Assembly: GCF_000005505.3 (NCBI RefSeq) | Contig: NC_016131.3 | Span: 49,957,355-50,021,354 of the forward strand | Origin: Brachypodium distachyon | Taxonomy: Eukaryota; Streptophyta; Magnoliopsida; Poales; Poaceae | Length of the DNA: 64,000 nt | Direction of reading: 5' to 3' | Shown: one piece after another, positions 23,600-35,537 of the stretch | Position numbering within the stretch: position 1 is the stretch's first letter | How the letters are laid out: the number at the start of each line of letters is the position of its first letter | Translations under genes and position numbers: made by a program | Notes under the pieces: generated by a model | Databases searched by the model: none | Seen by the model: only the letters and a program-made list of their open reading frames with translations | Told to the model about the DNA's origin: nothing

Positions 23600-23883
23600 T
23601 AATCAATAATCCCACGCTTCCCCACGAGCCGGATCAATCGGTTCAATTAAAACCATCAGGATCATGATCCCGGATTCCAAGCTACCGCCAGCACCCGGGG
23701 GATTCGGATTTTGGACATGACGAGACGTGCTACCAGACCACTGATCTTGCTTCTTCTTTTTGGCAACAGCTTGCACATCCTGATACCTGGGTGCTTAGCT
23801 AGTAGCTACTACCCCTTGATTCGGATTACAGTACTTCTTTTGCTTCCTCCATTCTTTTTGTAAACTCAAGTGGAGTGGTGCCA
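23600..23883. repeat. block duplicated at 40890-41118
   Basis: Shares AATCGGTTCAATTAA-like sequence, GATCCCGGATTCC(A/C)AGCTAC, GACGTGCTACCAGACCA-like sequence, CAGCACATCC-like sequence and CCTCCATTCTTT with the later copy. At 23883 the match stops at the left end of the Mutator-like element. Confidence 0.75.
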
Positions 23884-24129
23884 GGCAATTACACCCCTAA
23901 TCCAACTATTAGTCCAACTTATTATAAATTGTGGTGGGCTAGTCTTAATAGTTGAGAGGTGTGAGCAAAAATGTTCAATCTGTTCGAATTGAGACGTGGC
24001 ACCATCTCGGATGTCCGTCAGGCCCGTGGTAAATTTAGCAAAAGACCCCCACCCCCTCCTCCGACTATGGAACAATTAGCGTCAAAAGTGAAAGATCGGT
24101 ATGGTCGACTAAGTGGGGTGGGGTGAATA

Positions 24130-25290
24130 GGAGACTAACAAATTTTTCTTTTTCTTTTTCTTTTCTTTAAAGATACAAACACTTAATCCTAGGGTTTACT
24201 AGATTCTCTAAAGTGAATGCAACTCTAGAATGAAATGCAATAGCTGAAGCAACAATAGATAGCAAGAATGTAAAGGGGAAAATATACCACATGTGGAGAC
24301 GAAGATTTCACCGGAGTTCCACCTATTGGGATCGGTGTACGTCTCCGTTTGGACGAGTGCTCTACCACAAAGGTAGAGACGCCACGAAAGCTCACTCTAT
24401 TCTCCAACTCACCACACCAAAAAGGTGGGATGAGCTCTCACAACACCACAAAGGTGAGGTGAGTTCCACTAATGGCTTCCTTGAGGGCGAACGCCGAACC
24501 CTTACAAAGTTGACCGGGGCAAACTCCACAACTCAATCGGAGGCTCTCAATTCAAGCCCCGAGCTCCTCAATCACCAAGAAATAGCTCGAGGTGACCGCT
24601 TCCATCTAGGATTCCCAACAACCCAAGAGATACGAAATCCACAAAGAAAACAAGGGGAATCAACTTTTTGACTTGGTGAAACCCTAAATCAAAATCTTCT
24701 CCTCCAATCCTCAAAGAATCAAGAGTTATGAGTGGCTAGGGAGGGAGATTTTTGAGATTTAAGCTTGAGGTGTTCTTGGGGTGAGAGTTGTGTTCTTGGC
24801 TGCTTGCTTGCTCAGTTGGCTCGTTGGGGACGAAGGGATATATAAGTGGGTTCTCAAAAATCGAGCTGTTAGGCACTGGTCAGGATAGGCCGGATCTTCC
24901 GCTGGATAGTCGGAACTTCCGGCTGACCGGAAGTTCCGAATATTCACCGGAAGTTCCGCATATTCCCTCGGGAATAACAGAGAGCACCCGGAACTTCCGC
25001 CGCCTGTGAACCAGAAATGCCAGAACAACACACTGAAAAATGTTTTCTTCTCACACCTTATTGGGTAGGCTTTTTAGTGGGTGCAATTTGGTGTAGATGT
25101 GTACGTGAAATTGATTCACTTGTTACCTTCGCTTGTGGATCCCCTCTTAATAGTACGGATGTCCTACGACTCAAATCAACCGAAAAAGCCGCTAACACCA
25201 CTACGCTTCTTTCCTTTTTGAGGGTCCACAATTCATCTTGTGCTGAGTTCTTTATAAACCCCGAAATGCTTAGCACAAGATTAGATAACA
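24130..25290. repeat. LTR-like cargo inside the Mutator-like element
   Basis: Contains repeated CACCACAAAGGTGAG-type and CCGGAAGTTCCG-type motifs and a GGATATATAAG TATA-like site near 24836. This style is typical of long grass LTRs. No second LTR or coding region accompanies it, so it may be a solo LTR or a captured fragment. Exact ends are not visible. Confidence 0.4.
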
Positions 25291-25389
25291 AACCATGTTG
25301 TCATCACCACCAAAACCATTTAGGAGAGAAATGCCCTTTCAAAAAGCCTTTGATTTCTTTGTCTTCCCGAAACGGTTCATCTCCCCCGA

Positions 25390-25640
25390 CTCCACCGACC
25401 ATGTCCTGACGCTTAGAGCAGTCCATAGGCAATCGGTGAACCTCGTCGGAGGCAATCCGCCACGATGCCGCCAGACTCGCATCTCTAGATGGGACGAGGG
25501 ATAAACACCAAAATCGAAGCCAACACGCTTACCGTATTGCGGTGATCCCTCATCCCATCTACGGAGGTGCGGGTCCGGCGACATCGTCGCAAATCACCTC
25601 CGACGAGGTTCACCGACCGTCCGCGGAGTGCTCTGGGCGC
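25390..25640. repeat. imperfect inverted repeat
   Basis: CAATCGGTGAACCTCGTCGG near 25430 is mirrored by CCTCCGACGAGGTTCACCGA near 25590, and CTAGATGGGACGAGGGAT near 25486 by ATCCCTCATCCCATCTAC near 25546. It forms a potential hairpin of about 200 bp within the Mutator-like element. Confidence 0.65.
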
Positions 25641-25951
25641 CAATACACAGTCGAGGGAAGACGAAGGAATCGTTTTTTTTGCGCTAATTATTCTAGAGTC
25701 GGGATCTTCTTGCTAAATTGCCACGGGCCCGACGAACGTCCCAGATTGTGCCACGTCTCAATTCGGACTAGATTGGAACTTTTTGCTCATACCTCTCAAC
25801 TATAAGGACTAGTCTACCACTCTACCCCATTTTACAAGAAGTTGGACTAATTTGCTCTCACCTCTCAAGTAGTTGGACAACGAGTGTATTTACCTCTTTA
25901 TTATTTATGAATATGGGAGTGTCTATTTCTCAGTCGATTTAGAAATATCTC

Positions 25952-26012
25952 CGTCCCATGTGAAGTGACTCAAATTTATCCAAATATGGATGTATCTATA
26001 CCCAAAAAGCGT
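25952..26012. mobile_element. Stowaway-like MITE fragment at a duplication breakpoint
   Basis: TCTCCGTCCCATGTGAAG...AAATATGGATGTATC, half an element. It ends about 10 bp before the truncated PPR copy begins. Confidence 0.6.
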
Positions 26013-26434
26013 CTTGCATGGCCGGCGAGCGGTGATCAGAATCCTGGATCACGCGTTGGATGGAGGGGAGGACGAGGGGAGGGTGAGGGTGGGCGAGAAT
26101 CATCTGGTGGAGTAGGCCATTGGCCTGCGGAAAGTGGGAGGCGGTGCAGAGGGATGCCGCGAGGCGGGTGAAGGCATCGGCGGAGGGCGGCGCGATGCGC
26201 GGCCGGGACCAGTAGAAGAAGTCGAGTAGGAGCTCGGACTGGAGGCTGTGGCTGCGGCGGCAGATGAGGGGCGATACGACGTTGGGGGAGAGGCGGGAAG
26301 GTATGTCGGAGGCGGCAATAGCGAGCTTCCAGTCGTCGGTGCAGCGGGAGAGGAGGGTGGCCACCTCTGCGGCCACGGCGTCGGGGTCCTCCAGGGTCGA
26401 GGATGAAGAAGAAGCATTATTAGCGTTGTGGTGT

Positions 26435-27278
26435 TGTCGGAACACGGGTATCCGGCACCGGGGATGCCGAGCACCCCCTTTTTGGTTCGGTGGAGGGCGA
26501 GACGATCGCTCCGGCGATCGCCGGCGTGACGATAAACACGAAGTGTTGACACGCGAATTTACCCAGGTTCGGGCCACCCGAAGGTGTAACGCCCTATGTC
26601 CTGCTTTTTGTTATATTGAAGATTACGTATGTGGCTTACAAAGTGTCCCGGAGTTCCCTGGGAGCTAATTGGCGATGACTCTAACTAGGGCTCAAACTAA
26701 GACTGATCGGAACCCCTTGACCCGTGGCATCGGTCCTCTTTTTATAGACAAGGTTATTCCACAGGTGCCAACGCATGCAGCTTGACACGTCTCCTAGACG
26801 CGTGTCACATCCACATGAAACACATTCCCGCTGATCCATGCTGGACGCCATGCCGCGCCCAGTCCAGTGTACAAGGTAGAAAAAATGGTTCGTATAGTAG
26901 ACGCCCTAGCCTTGCTAAGCAAGCTACGCCTGCTGATAAGACTCTTTTCGGTGCATTAAATGCACTGCGCCCGCCGTCTTGTCCTGTTTTCACTGTTCTG
27001 AGGGCCCCGCCTGCATGCCCGAGCGTGGGTTGCTGGCTACCCCTGCCCGGCTAGCGCGCCCGGCCAGCTGCCCGGGAGGCGTTTCTTCCACTTCCCGGGA
27101 TCGGGGTTCTCAGGAGCTTCTTCTATTCCGGCCCTTAGCTTTGCCTTCACCAAGGACCGTCTCCTTGAGGCAGGCTTTCCGGACTCATCGCTTCCCGGGA
27201 GGCCTTCCTGACGGGGCTTCGTCACTGGCAATCCACGCGTCCCGTATCAGTGGGACCCCGTGGGCCACTGGTACGACA
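26435..27278 (-). repeat. 3' LTR of the Gypsy element
   Basis: 844 bp, closely similar to 35538-36382. It contains the same TTTTTATAG TATA-like box (26738-26746, read on the minus strand). The purine-rich tract (CGGGGGCTAC on the minus strand) borders it at 27279-27290. Confidence 0.93.
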
Positions 27279-27693
27279 GTAGCCCCCGGGCGTGGGCCGG
27301 CAGCCTTGAAGCTCCCGACAAATGCTATCCTCGGTCGGCTGCCGAGCTACACCCTATCCGACGAGTGGGTCCCAAGGGGAGTCCCCCTGGCACCCGGCCT
27401 TGTGGGCCGCATTTACAATTCCCCTCCTCCGAGCGAAACGGTCGGGCGCACGTTTTCGTGCCTTATCCCCCTTAATCACCAGAGAGTTAAGGCCACGTCG
27501 CACACCCCCCTCTTAATCCCCGATTCTTTAGGGCACTTTGCTGCTGATCGTGGGGGTGTCCGTTGCAGCCCGCCAGCCCCGATAAATACCCGAGGCTGGC
27601 GGCGGGCACTCGCCATTGCCTCTTGCTCCTACCATTGCCTCCTCCCAAGCTCTCCGCGCCCCAACTCCAACCAAATCGCCTCCCCACCTCCGC

Positions 27694-30360
27694 CGATGTC
27701 TTCCAAGGGCCAGAACCATCCCAAGTGGAGCACCAGCAAAGGGGAAAAGCGCGAGAAGGTGAGCAAGAAGGAGCTGTCGGACCGAGCCCGAAAGGATGAG
27801 GAAATGCGGTCTAAGTTCGCCTTCTTCCTCCCGGGTACAACGGCGAGGGGGTAGACAAGCTGGTCTTGGCGCTCGCCACCAAGCACAACGAGTACGGGCC
27901 GACGTGGATTCTCCTCGTCGGCGCGGAGCGCGACCTACGGTACATCCGGATCTTCGGGAGATTCATCCTAGCTGGGTTCGTGCCGCCGCACTCTTTTTTC
28001 CTTTTCGCCATCATGGAGGCCTACGGGCTCATCATGGCAAAACTTCACCCCACATCGTTCTTCACATTGGCTGTCTTCCAACACCTTTGTGAAGCGTTCG
28101 TGGGGGTGATGCCATCGGTGGTTCTATTTCGACACTACTACTACCCGAGGGTGGAGGCGAAGGCTCCCCTGTCCTTGGGAGTGGTGTTCCGGTTCCGCGA
28201 CAGGATCAAGTCGGAGTTCATCCAGCTTGGGAAGAAGAAGATCGAGCACGAGTGGTGCCGCGACTGGTGCTGGGTGCGCACCGATGAGCTCCAGGAGTTT
28301 CACGAGGAGCCCCTCGGGCCCCCGAAGGGCTCTGATGACTGGACGCTCCGTGACCAGAAGGACGAGGAGCTGGCCCCAATCTGTGCCAAGATCAAGGCGC
28401 TCCGCGAGGCCGGACTCATGGACACGGATGTGGCGCGCCACTTTATCGGGTACTGCGTGGCTCCCCTGCAGCAGCGCTCACATCCAGCATGGATGTACAC
28501 CGGGCCCGGTGACCGGACTCGGCTGCAACACACTGACCTCCTGCCGGAAGAAGTGCAATTCTGGGTGAAGGGCATCACCTGCGAGGACGAAGCTTACCGG
28601 CTGCCGCCGCTTGGAGCGCACCCACTCCACGCCGAGATCTCGAACCCGGGAGCCCGGGATCTCCCACTCTGCGACGAGTGGGGGATCGTGGAGGACCCCT
28701 CGGCGCAACCCTCGCCCCCCGCAGGGGCAAGGAGCCGGCTGCCGACTCGGGGAAGGGGGGCCAAGGCCAAGCCTCCGCTAGGCCAGAGGACTCAGACTCC
28801 GACTACTCCTCGCTGGGCGTCGGAGGAGACCTCAGCGACGATGACGACGACGACACTCCCCGGCAGCCAGCGGGGTCGTGCTGGTGGAGGAAGACGACGT
28901 CCCCCTGGTGAGCCGGTCTTCGGTGGAGCGGGCGAGCAGGCAGGAGGCCAGCCCGCAGCCTCAGGAGCCTCACGACGACGTGGGGGCTGAGGCCTCCGGC
29001 GGCAGCGATGCGGCTACAACAGCCGCTCCGACTACCCCGGCGGCCCCGCCAGTCCCACCCGCGCGGAGCGGCTCCCTGGCGAGGAGCATCCTGGCGGACA
29101 GGGTGCTCAAGCTCAAACCGGCGGGGTGAGCTAAACGTTGTCCAGAACACTTTAGATTTCGTGAATTTTTTTACATGCCTGACTAACTTGCTTTTGCGTT
29201 TTTTCCAGTTCTTCGAGGAAGAGGGGGCAGACCAGCACGTCACCGGCAGCCCCGACCAAGAAGCCCCACCCGGCATCGGGCGGTGGCGACCGAGATGCCG
29301 CTGACGCGGCTGTTGTGACGGCGGCAGCTGCCGCTGGGGACTCGAGGGTCCTCGATTCGAGCTCGCAGGGCACCGGCCTAGCGGCAAGTACGTGCAAGTT
29401 CCAACATTTCTTTTACCCATCTGCGCCATCTCCCATACTTGACGCAGGTGCTCTTCGTGCAGTTGCCGAGGATGCTTCGGCTGCGCCCGTGCTCACCGAG
29501 GTGCGGGCAATCGACCTCACCAGCGAGGTCGACGACGATGCTCCGGCGGAGGTTGCCTCCGTCGGAGCCCTTCAGGAATTGGCCACGGCACTTGCCGCAG
29601 GCGACGCCACGCAGGGGGCGCCATCTGTGACAGGTGACACGGAGCAGCCTCCGCCAGCCGGAGCAGGCGGCGGTGCTCTGGAGAAGCCCCCGAGACCCCA
29701 GCCCGCCCCTTTGGATGGGCAAGGAGCAGCAGGGCTTGGCCAGGCCGGGGGTGCATCGTCAAATCCTGACGCGCCCTCGGGATCACAGACGGTTGCGGCG
29801 GGGTACTCCTCCTCCGCCGGAGCTGCCTTCAGCCCGGGAGCAGGGGAGCTCGCCGGGCGGTCATGGGGTCGGATTACTTTCGACCCCAGCGTGTTCGACA
29901 ACATCCAGCAGTAGCAGCGGATGTTCGTTGATTTCTTCAACGACACGCAGCAGCACCACACCCGCGTGGTAGCGGAACTGGGCACAGCGCGACGGGAGGC
30001 GGAGGAGCAGCACACCGAGCTACAGCGGCTCCGGTGGGAGCACCAGCAGGCGCGGCAAGCCGGGGCGACGCCTGCTGTGCAAGGGGTGCCGGAGGCTGAA
30101 GTCCTCTAGCAGTTGTGGGATCTCCAGCAAGAGCACCAGCGGGAGCTTGAGCTGGTGAAGGCCACGCACGCCAAGAGCGAGGAGGAGCACCAGGCGGCTC
30201 TTGACTCGTTCCAGGGGCGTCTACGGAAGAAGACGGACTTACTGTCCAACTACTCTCTAGAGATCCAGCGCCTTTGCCGCGAGGTCGGAGAGCTGGAGAC
30301 GGCGGCTGCAATAGCAGCCGAAGCCTTGGCGCGCCGGGAGAAGGAGCTGCAGGACCAGAC
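27694..30360 (+). pseudogene. antisense ORF of the Gypsy element (Transposase_28-like), broken
   Basis: Runs opposite to gag-pol. It starts MSSKGQNHPKWSTSKGEKR at 27694, shifts frame near 27835, and continues as ALATKHNEYGPTWILLV with GRFILAGFVPPHSFFLFAIM. This core matches the domain named putative gypsy-type transposon (Transposase_28). A Pro/Ser/Ala-rich linker follows, with intron-like TT-rich gaps (29125-29210 and 29390-29440) near GT and AG dinucleotides. The C-terminal part (about 29920-30360) is a predicted coiled coil rich in Glu, Gln and Arg. The original end is lost where the sequence joins the integrase stub. Function of this ORF family is unknown. Confidence 0.7.
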
Positions 30361-30557
30361 TCACAGGTCTTGTCCTAATTGCTCGGCGTTGGCTAGTGCT
30401 GTCGGCCAGTAAAAGCCATGCCGGAATGCTTTCCCAGCAACGATGGTGCGAGCATGTGCCTCGATGTATATCCTCCAGCAACGTGCGTCCTTCTTCCTAG
30501 GGCACGCAGAGGAGCATGACTCCGTTAAGATGCCTCCGGTAGAGTTCCCCATCCACC
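30361..30557 (-). pseudogene. integrase zinc-binding (H2C2) stub
   Basis: The minus strand reads RCWRIYIEAHARTIVAGKAF and GFYWPTALANAEQL. This matches the HHCC module at the start of Gypsy integrases, up to the first Cys (TCE, after a frameshift). The catalytic core and chromatin-targeting tail are absent: the next bases belong to the antisense ORF. Confidence 0.75.
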
Positions 30558-30577
30558 ATTTTGGCTTGCTGGGCTAC

Positions 30578-32659
30578 TCACTCCACGGCAACGTCTTTCT
30601 CCGGGAGGGTCCCGTCCCTGAGGTAACGAATAATATCCGTCCCCCAGGGCGGTCGTTCCCGGCTAGTGCATGCCACAAGCTTGGTGGCATGGTCCCCCGC
30701 AGCTGCGGGGTCTCCTTGAGTCGCCGGAGGGGCTTCCCCAGCAACCGCCTTGGGGTCGACAGAGGGCTTTGACTGCCTCTGCACGAACACCCCAGGAGGC
30801 ACCTTGCTGTGTTCCGCTGCCCATTTGGACCGTTCATCCACAACAAAGTTGTCTTTGTGCTTCACGTGCTCAAACCGAAGTCCCCTGAACCTGGACTCCA
30901 ATTTTTGCACTTCCTCTACGTAAGCTGCCATCTGGGGGTAGTCGTAGTCCTTATTTACCTAGTTGATCACGAGTTGGGAGTCCCTATGAACAACCAAGCG
31001 CTTGATGTTGAGGGCGATCGCCGCGCGCAGCCTGGCAAGCAGCCCCTCGTACTCTACTGTGTTGTTGGTGGAGTTGGCGAAGTTGAGCTGTATTACGAAC
31101 TTGAGCTGATCTCCAGTGGGCGACTCGATCACCATTCCGGCACCAGTGCCCTGCAAGCAGAAGGCGTCGTCGAAGTACATGACCCAGTACCCTTCATCCA
31201 ATATTCCGGGAAGGCTCGCTTCCGGCTCTTCTTCCTCTATGCCCGTCGATGTCCACTCCACGACAAAGTCAGCGAGAGCGGTGCTCTTGATGCTCTTGGT
31301 GTTTGCGAAACGCAGCCCGAACTCTGCCAGCTCCATCCTCCACTCGACCACCCTCCCGATGGCTTCACGGTTGGTGAGGGCCTGCTCTAGGCAGAACCTC
31401 GACACCACTGTGATGCTGTGCGCCTGAAAGTAATGGCGCAATTTCCTTGAAGCGAGCAGGATCCCAAGCAGAAGCTTCTGGACCTGCGGGTACCGTACCC
31501 GGGCATCGCGCAGCACCGTGCTAACACAGTACACGGGATGTTGCACTAGCCGCTTGCGGGGGGCAGCCTGCATGGGATGTCCCTCGGGTTCAGGGGCAGA
31601 GGTGGTAGCAGGAGGTTCCTTCAGCTCGTCGGGAGCCCCCAACCCTTCCGTCTCAGCCCCCGGGACTTGCTCTTCCCTCTCGGCAACGAGCACGGAGCTC
31701 ACTACCTGGTCCGTCGCTGCCAGGTATAGCAGCAACGGCTCGCCCCGCTTGGGGGCGACGAGGACCGGCGGCGACTTCAGGTACTGCTTCAAGTCCTGGA
31801 AAGCTGCTTCCGCCTCGGGAGTCTAATTGATTGGACCCTTCTTCTTCATTACCTTGAAGAAAGGCAGGGCTCACTTGCCCAGCCTTGAGATGAAATGCCC
31901 AAGCGTCGCAACACACCCGTTGAGGTGTTGGACATCTCTAACCTAGCGGGGTGCCTCCATCTTCTCGATCGCCTCGATCTTCTGTGGGTTGGCTTCGATT
32001 CCCCTGTGAGAGACCAGGAAGCCCAGCAAGTGCCCCGAGTCCACACCAAACATGCACTTCTCGGGGTTAAGCTTGAGCTTGATCCTGCGGAGGTTGTTGA
32101 ACGTCTCTTGCAGGTCGCCGACAAGCGAGTCCCTACGCTGCGACTTGACGACGATATCGTCCATGTAGGCCTCGATATTCCGGCCTAGGTGGGGGCCCAG
32201 ACACTCGCGCAGGGAGCGCTGAAATGTCGAGCCCGCGTTCTTCAGCCCGAAAGGCATGCACGTGTAACAGTAGCAGCTAACCAGGGTGATAAACGTTGTT
32301 TTCTACTCCTCTTCGACGGCCATCTTAATCTGAGAATCTACTATTTGATCAATTCGGGGTACAGAGAAGGGGTCCTTAGGACATGCACGATTAAGATCAG
32401 TAAAATCTACGCACATGCGCAATTTATTTCCAGCCTTAGGGACTACAACAGGGTTTGCTAACCAAGTGGGGTACAACACTTCCCTGATCGCCCCGGCGTT
32501 CTTGAGCTTCTCCACTTCCTGCTGCATGAAGTCTTTGCGTTCCTGTGCTTGCCGGCGAACCTTCTGCTTGATGGGCCACGCGTCTAGCCGCACCGCCAGC
32601 GGATGCTCGATCACCTCCCCTGGGACTCCGGGAAGATCTGACGACTCCCAAGCAAACAC
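30578..32659 (-). pseudogene. Gypsy reverse transcriptase and RNase H, with stops
   Basis: RT segments: LRMCVDFTDLNRACPKD, then MPFGLKNAGSTFQRSL and AYMDDIVVKS (catalytic YMDD), then GFLVSHRGIEANPQKI. RNase H: LLLYLAATDQVVSSVLV. A second archaeal-type RNase H: MYFDDAFCLQGTGAGMVI and TNNTVEYEGLLARLRAA. In-frame stops occur near 32303, 31940, 31875, 31824 and 30960, so the polyprotein cannot be made. Confidence 0.9.
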
Positions 32660-32790
32660 GTCAGAGTTCTCCTGGAGGAAGGCAACGAGGGCGCTTTCTT
32701 ATTTGTCGCCGAGGCTCGCACCGATGGAGACGGTGCGTGCCTCGTTGCCGGCATGCAGGGGCACCTTCTTGACCTTGGTGCCCTCCTCCT

Positions 32791-33786
32791 TCAGCTTCGC
32801 GCCCTTCTGACGCGCAGGCTGGAGCTGGATCTGCCCCCGGCGTCCAGTCCGGGAGCGGCTTGTGCCTTCTTATGTGCGGGTTGTTCACCCGCAAGTGGAT
32901 TCTCGTTCCCGGCAACGTCATAGTCGTCGGGATCCACCACTGCAGATGTCTTCACGACCTCGCCCACGCACCAAGCAGCGTCCTTCAGGTCGCACTTGAT
33001 GGAGAGTACGCCGTATGTTGACGGCATCTTCATCACACCATAGGCGCAATGGGTTGCCTCCATGAACTTGATCAGCGCTGGCTGACCAATGATCCTGTTG
33101 TACGGCAACGGGGTGTGAGCTACATCAAAAACGATGTGCTCAATCCGGAACGCTTCCCGGGAACCGAAGGTCACCGGGAGCGTGATTCGCCCCATGGCCT
33201 GCACCACTCCGGGGTTGATCCCCCGGAACGGGTCGGTGGGCTTCATCTGCTCCATGGGCAGCTGAAGCTTCTCCACCAGCTTGGCGGACAGCAGGTTGAG
33301 GCTTGCCCCGCTGTCCACCAGTACCTTGGTCACCGTCACATTGTTTATGATCGGCGACACCATGAGGGGGAGTACCCCTGACCCCAAGGGATGGGCCGGG
33401 TGATCGTCCGAGTCGAAGGTGATCCGCACATGCGACCACCTCAACGGCTGTTGCGCCTCCACGCTAGGGAGGAGGGCGCAGACCTCACACATAAGCCGCT
33501 TCACGGCAGTGTGAGGCGTGAGAGCGTACGCTCCCCCGTGGATGTAGGCGACGTCGCGAGGCTCCTGGAAGCCAGGCTCGGCGGCGGCGTCGATGCAGTC
33601 ATCCTCGTGCTGTTCGGCGCGAGGCTTGTCGCGTCCCTGGGGAGGCTGGTCCTTGCCGCCGCGGGCTTGACCGCGACCCCCTGCGGGTTCTCCTTTGTCG
33701 CTGCCGGCTGCGCCCAGCCTGCTCCGCTGCGGGGGTTGTTCGGGCAGTCCTGGGAGAGGTGCCCGATGTCCCCGCAGTTGAAGCAA
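32791..33786 (-). pseudogene. Gypsy aspartic protease region
   Basis: VTVTKVLVDSGASLNLLSAK carries the DSG active-site triad of a retropepsin, followed by PFRGINPGVVQAMGRI and typical downstream strands. It is in a different frame from gag, with a shift around 33550-33700. Whether that is programmed or decay cannot be told. Confidence 0.85.
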
Positions 33787-34685
33787 GCCCCGGCAGCGCA
33801 GCGCTCCTCGTGGCGCTGCTCGCGCTTCTCCTTGATGGTCTGGAGAGTACGGCAGTCATGTGCGTCGTGGGTGGCGTTGGTGTGGATGGGGCAGCGTGCG
33901 GCCACCGCCGGCTTGCTACCTGAGGCTCCCGCTGCCGCCGCCTTCTTGGTGGGCCTCTGGGGAGCCCCCGGCTCCGAGGCAAGCACTTGCTTCCCGCCGC
34001 GTTTCCGGGAGCCCTTCCTCCCGGAGCCCTCGGGTGGGTTTGCCGCTGCTTTGGCAGGAAGCTCGGGCACCAAGCGCCCTTCCTCGGCCATCGCGCACTT
34101 GTGCACGAGAGAATAGAGATCCCTTGTAGTCCGGATCCGGTGCATGTTCAGCTTCTCACGCATCTTCGGGTCGCGGATGTTGATGGCGTACGTGTTGATG
34201 ATGGCAGCCGCTTCCGCCTCAGGGATGGAGTAGGAGAGGTTGGAGAACCTGTTGGTGAAGTCCGGCAACGTCTCCCCCAGTTTCAGCACTACTATGTGCA
34301 GTTCTGCCATGGTTCCCGGGCGCTTGTAGCCGCCCTGGAACGCGTTCACAAACTGCTCGTGCAGGTCAGCCCAAGAGGCTATGGACCCGACGGGCAGGTT
34401 GAGCAACCAAGTCCTCGCTGCTCCTTTGAGGACCATCAACCAGTTGGCCCTAACTTTGTCGTCGGCACCGATAGCGTGCATGCCCAACGTGTAGGTCACG
34501 AGAAAGTCCTTGGAGTTCACAGTCCCGTCGTACGTCCCGAGTGTCGGCACTCGGAACTTGCGGGGCCATGTCACCCGGCACAGCTCGCGAGTGAACGCGG
34601 CGTAGCCATCATCAGCACCCATGGGAGCATCTTCCTGTTCCTCTGGACGCGGGCGCCCTGCCTCGCGCCGGCGCCGGCGCTGCAA
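33501..34685 (-). pseudogene. Gypsy gag with zinc knuckle
   Basis: The retrotransposon gag domain includes TLGTYDGTVNSKDFLVTY, ARTWLLNLPVGSIASW and ELHIVVLKLGETLPDFTNRF. It is followed by a basic linker and one CCHC knuckle, CFNCGDIGHLSQDC. Gag forms the particle and binds the RNA. The frame continues past the knuckle but then loses similarity, suggesting a late frameshift. Confidence 0.9.
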
Positions 34686-35537
34686 GCGCTAGCGGAGGTC
34701 TTCCTGCTGGCGGGCGTTCAGGACGCCTCACGCGTCACCTTGCGTGACGGTCGGTGACGAGTCCGAGTATCCCTCGGGATCCTCGCCTCCTTGCCCTCCC
34801 GATGGAGGAGGGTGCTCTCCATGCCCCGAGACGCAGGGCGCGTCTCCGCTTCCCGGGTTCTGTCCCCGGCCCGAACTGGCCGGGCCGCCCTCGCCTTGTG
34901 GCTGTTGGGCATCGAGCGCGAGGAGCGCTTCCCGCTCCGCCCTCCACACGTCATGCGCCGGCATGCTTTGTGGTGGCTCGTAGTGCACCATGACACGCAC
35001 GGCAATGATAGCTTCCGCCGGGGTTTGGGCGGGAGGTTGCCGGTTCTCCGACCGACTGCCCTCCGCCCAGTCACCCGTGCCCTCGGATGTGTGGGGCGAG
35101 ACTCTGTTGGCGTCGCACGTGACGCGTTGTGGTCGTGGTGCAGCTGTCGCTGCGCGTCCTCATCCCACGAGTGGACGTTGTGGTTGCTGCGCGACGTTGT
35201 GGTTGCTCGCGCGGCTGGCTCTGGCGCTAGGCGCTGCAGGCCCCCTCAGCCGGTTGTCTGCCGACGGCCGAGGAGGTGGAGGTGGCAGCTGCGACTGCTG
35301 CTGCTGTCGTGGAGGGGACCCCTGGTACCCTTGTACTTGCGACGCGCGTGCGGCGTCGTGGGATCGAGTGCGCATGGCGAGGGTGTCGCACAGGTCGACC
35401 CGGGGCTCGTCTGCCTTCTTGGGTGGCATGGCGAGCTAGTCGTTGAGGATGTCGTAGATGAAGAAGATGGTGTTGAAGACGATGACTCCGGCGGTCACCC
35501 GAAGCTCTCTGCACGCCCCCCTACCTGGCGCGCTAGA

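Larger units (their letters stand above)
23884..25894. mobile_element. Mutator-like element with long TIRs, non-autonomous
   Basis: Inverted repeats at 23884-24044 and 25706-25894 align over about 160 bp; the right arm has about 25 extra bases near its outer end. Outer ends are GGCAATTACAC and GGTAAATACAC. The interior has no transposase. I see no clear 9-bp duplication (GTGGTGCCA against TCTTTATTA), so one flank may have been altered. The left boundary is supported independently: the undisturbed paralogous block near 41118 continues past it. Confidence 0.75.
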
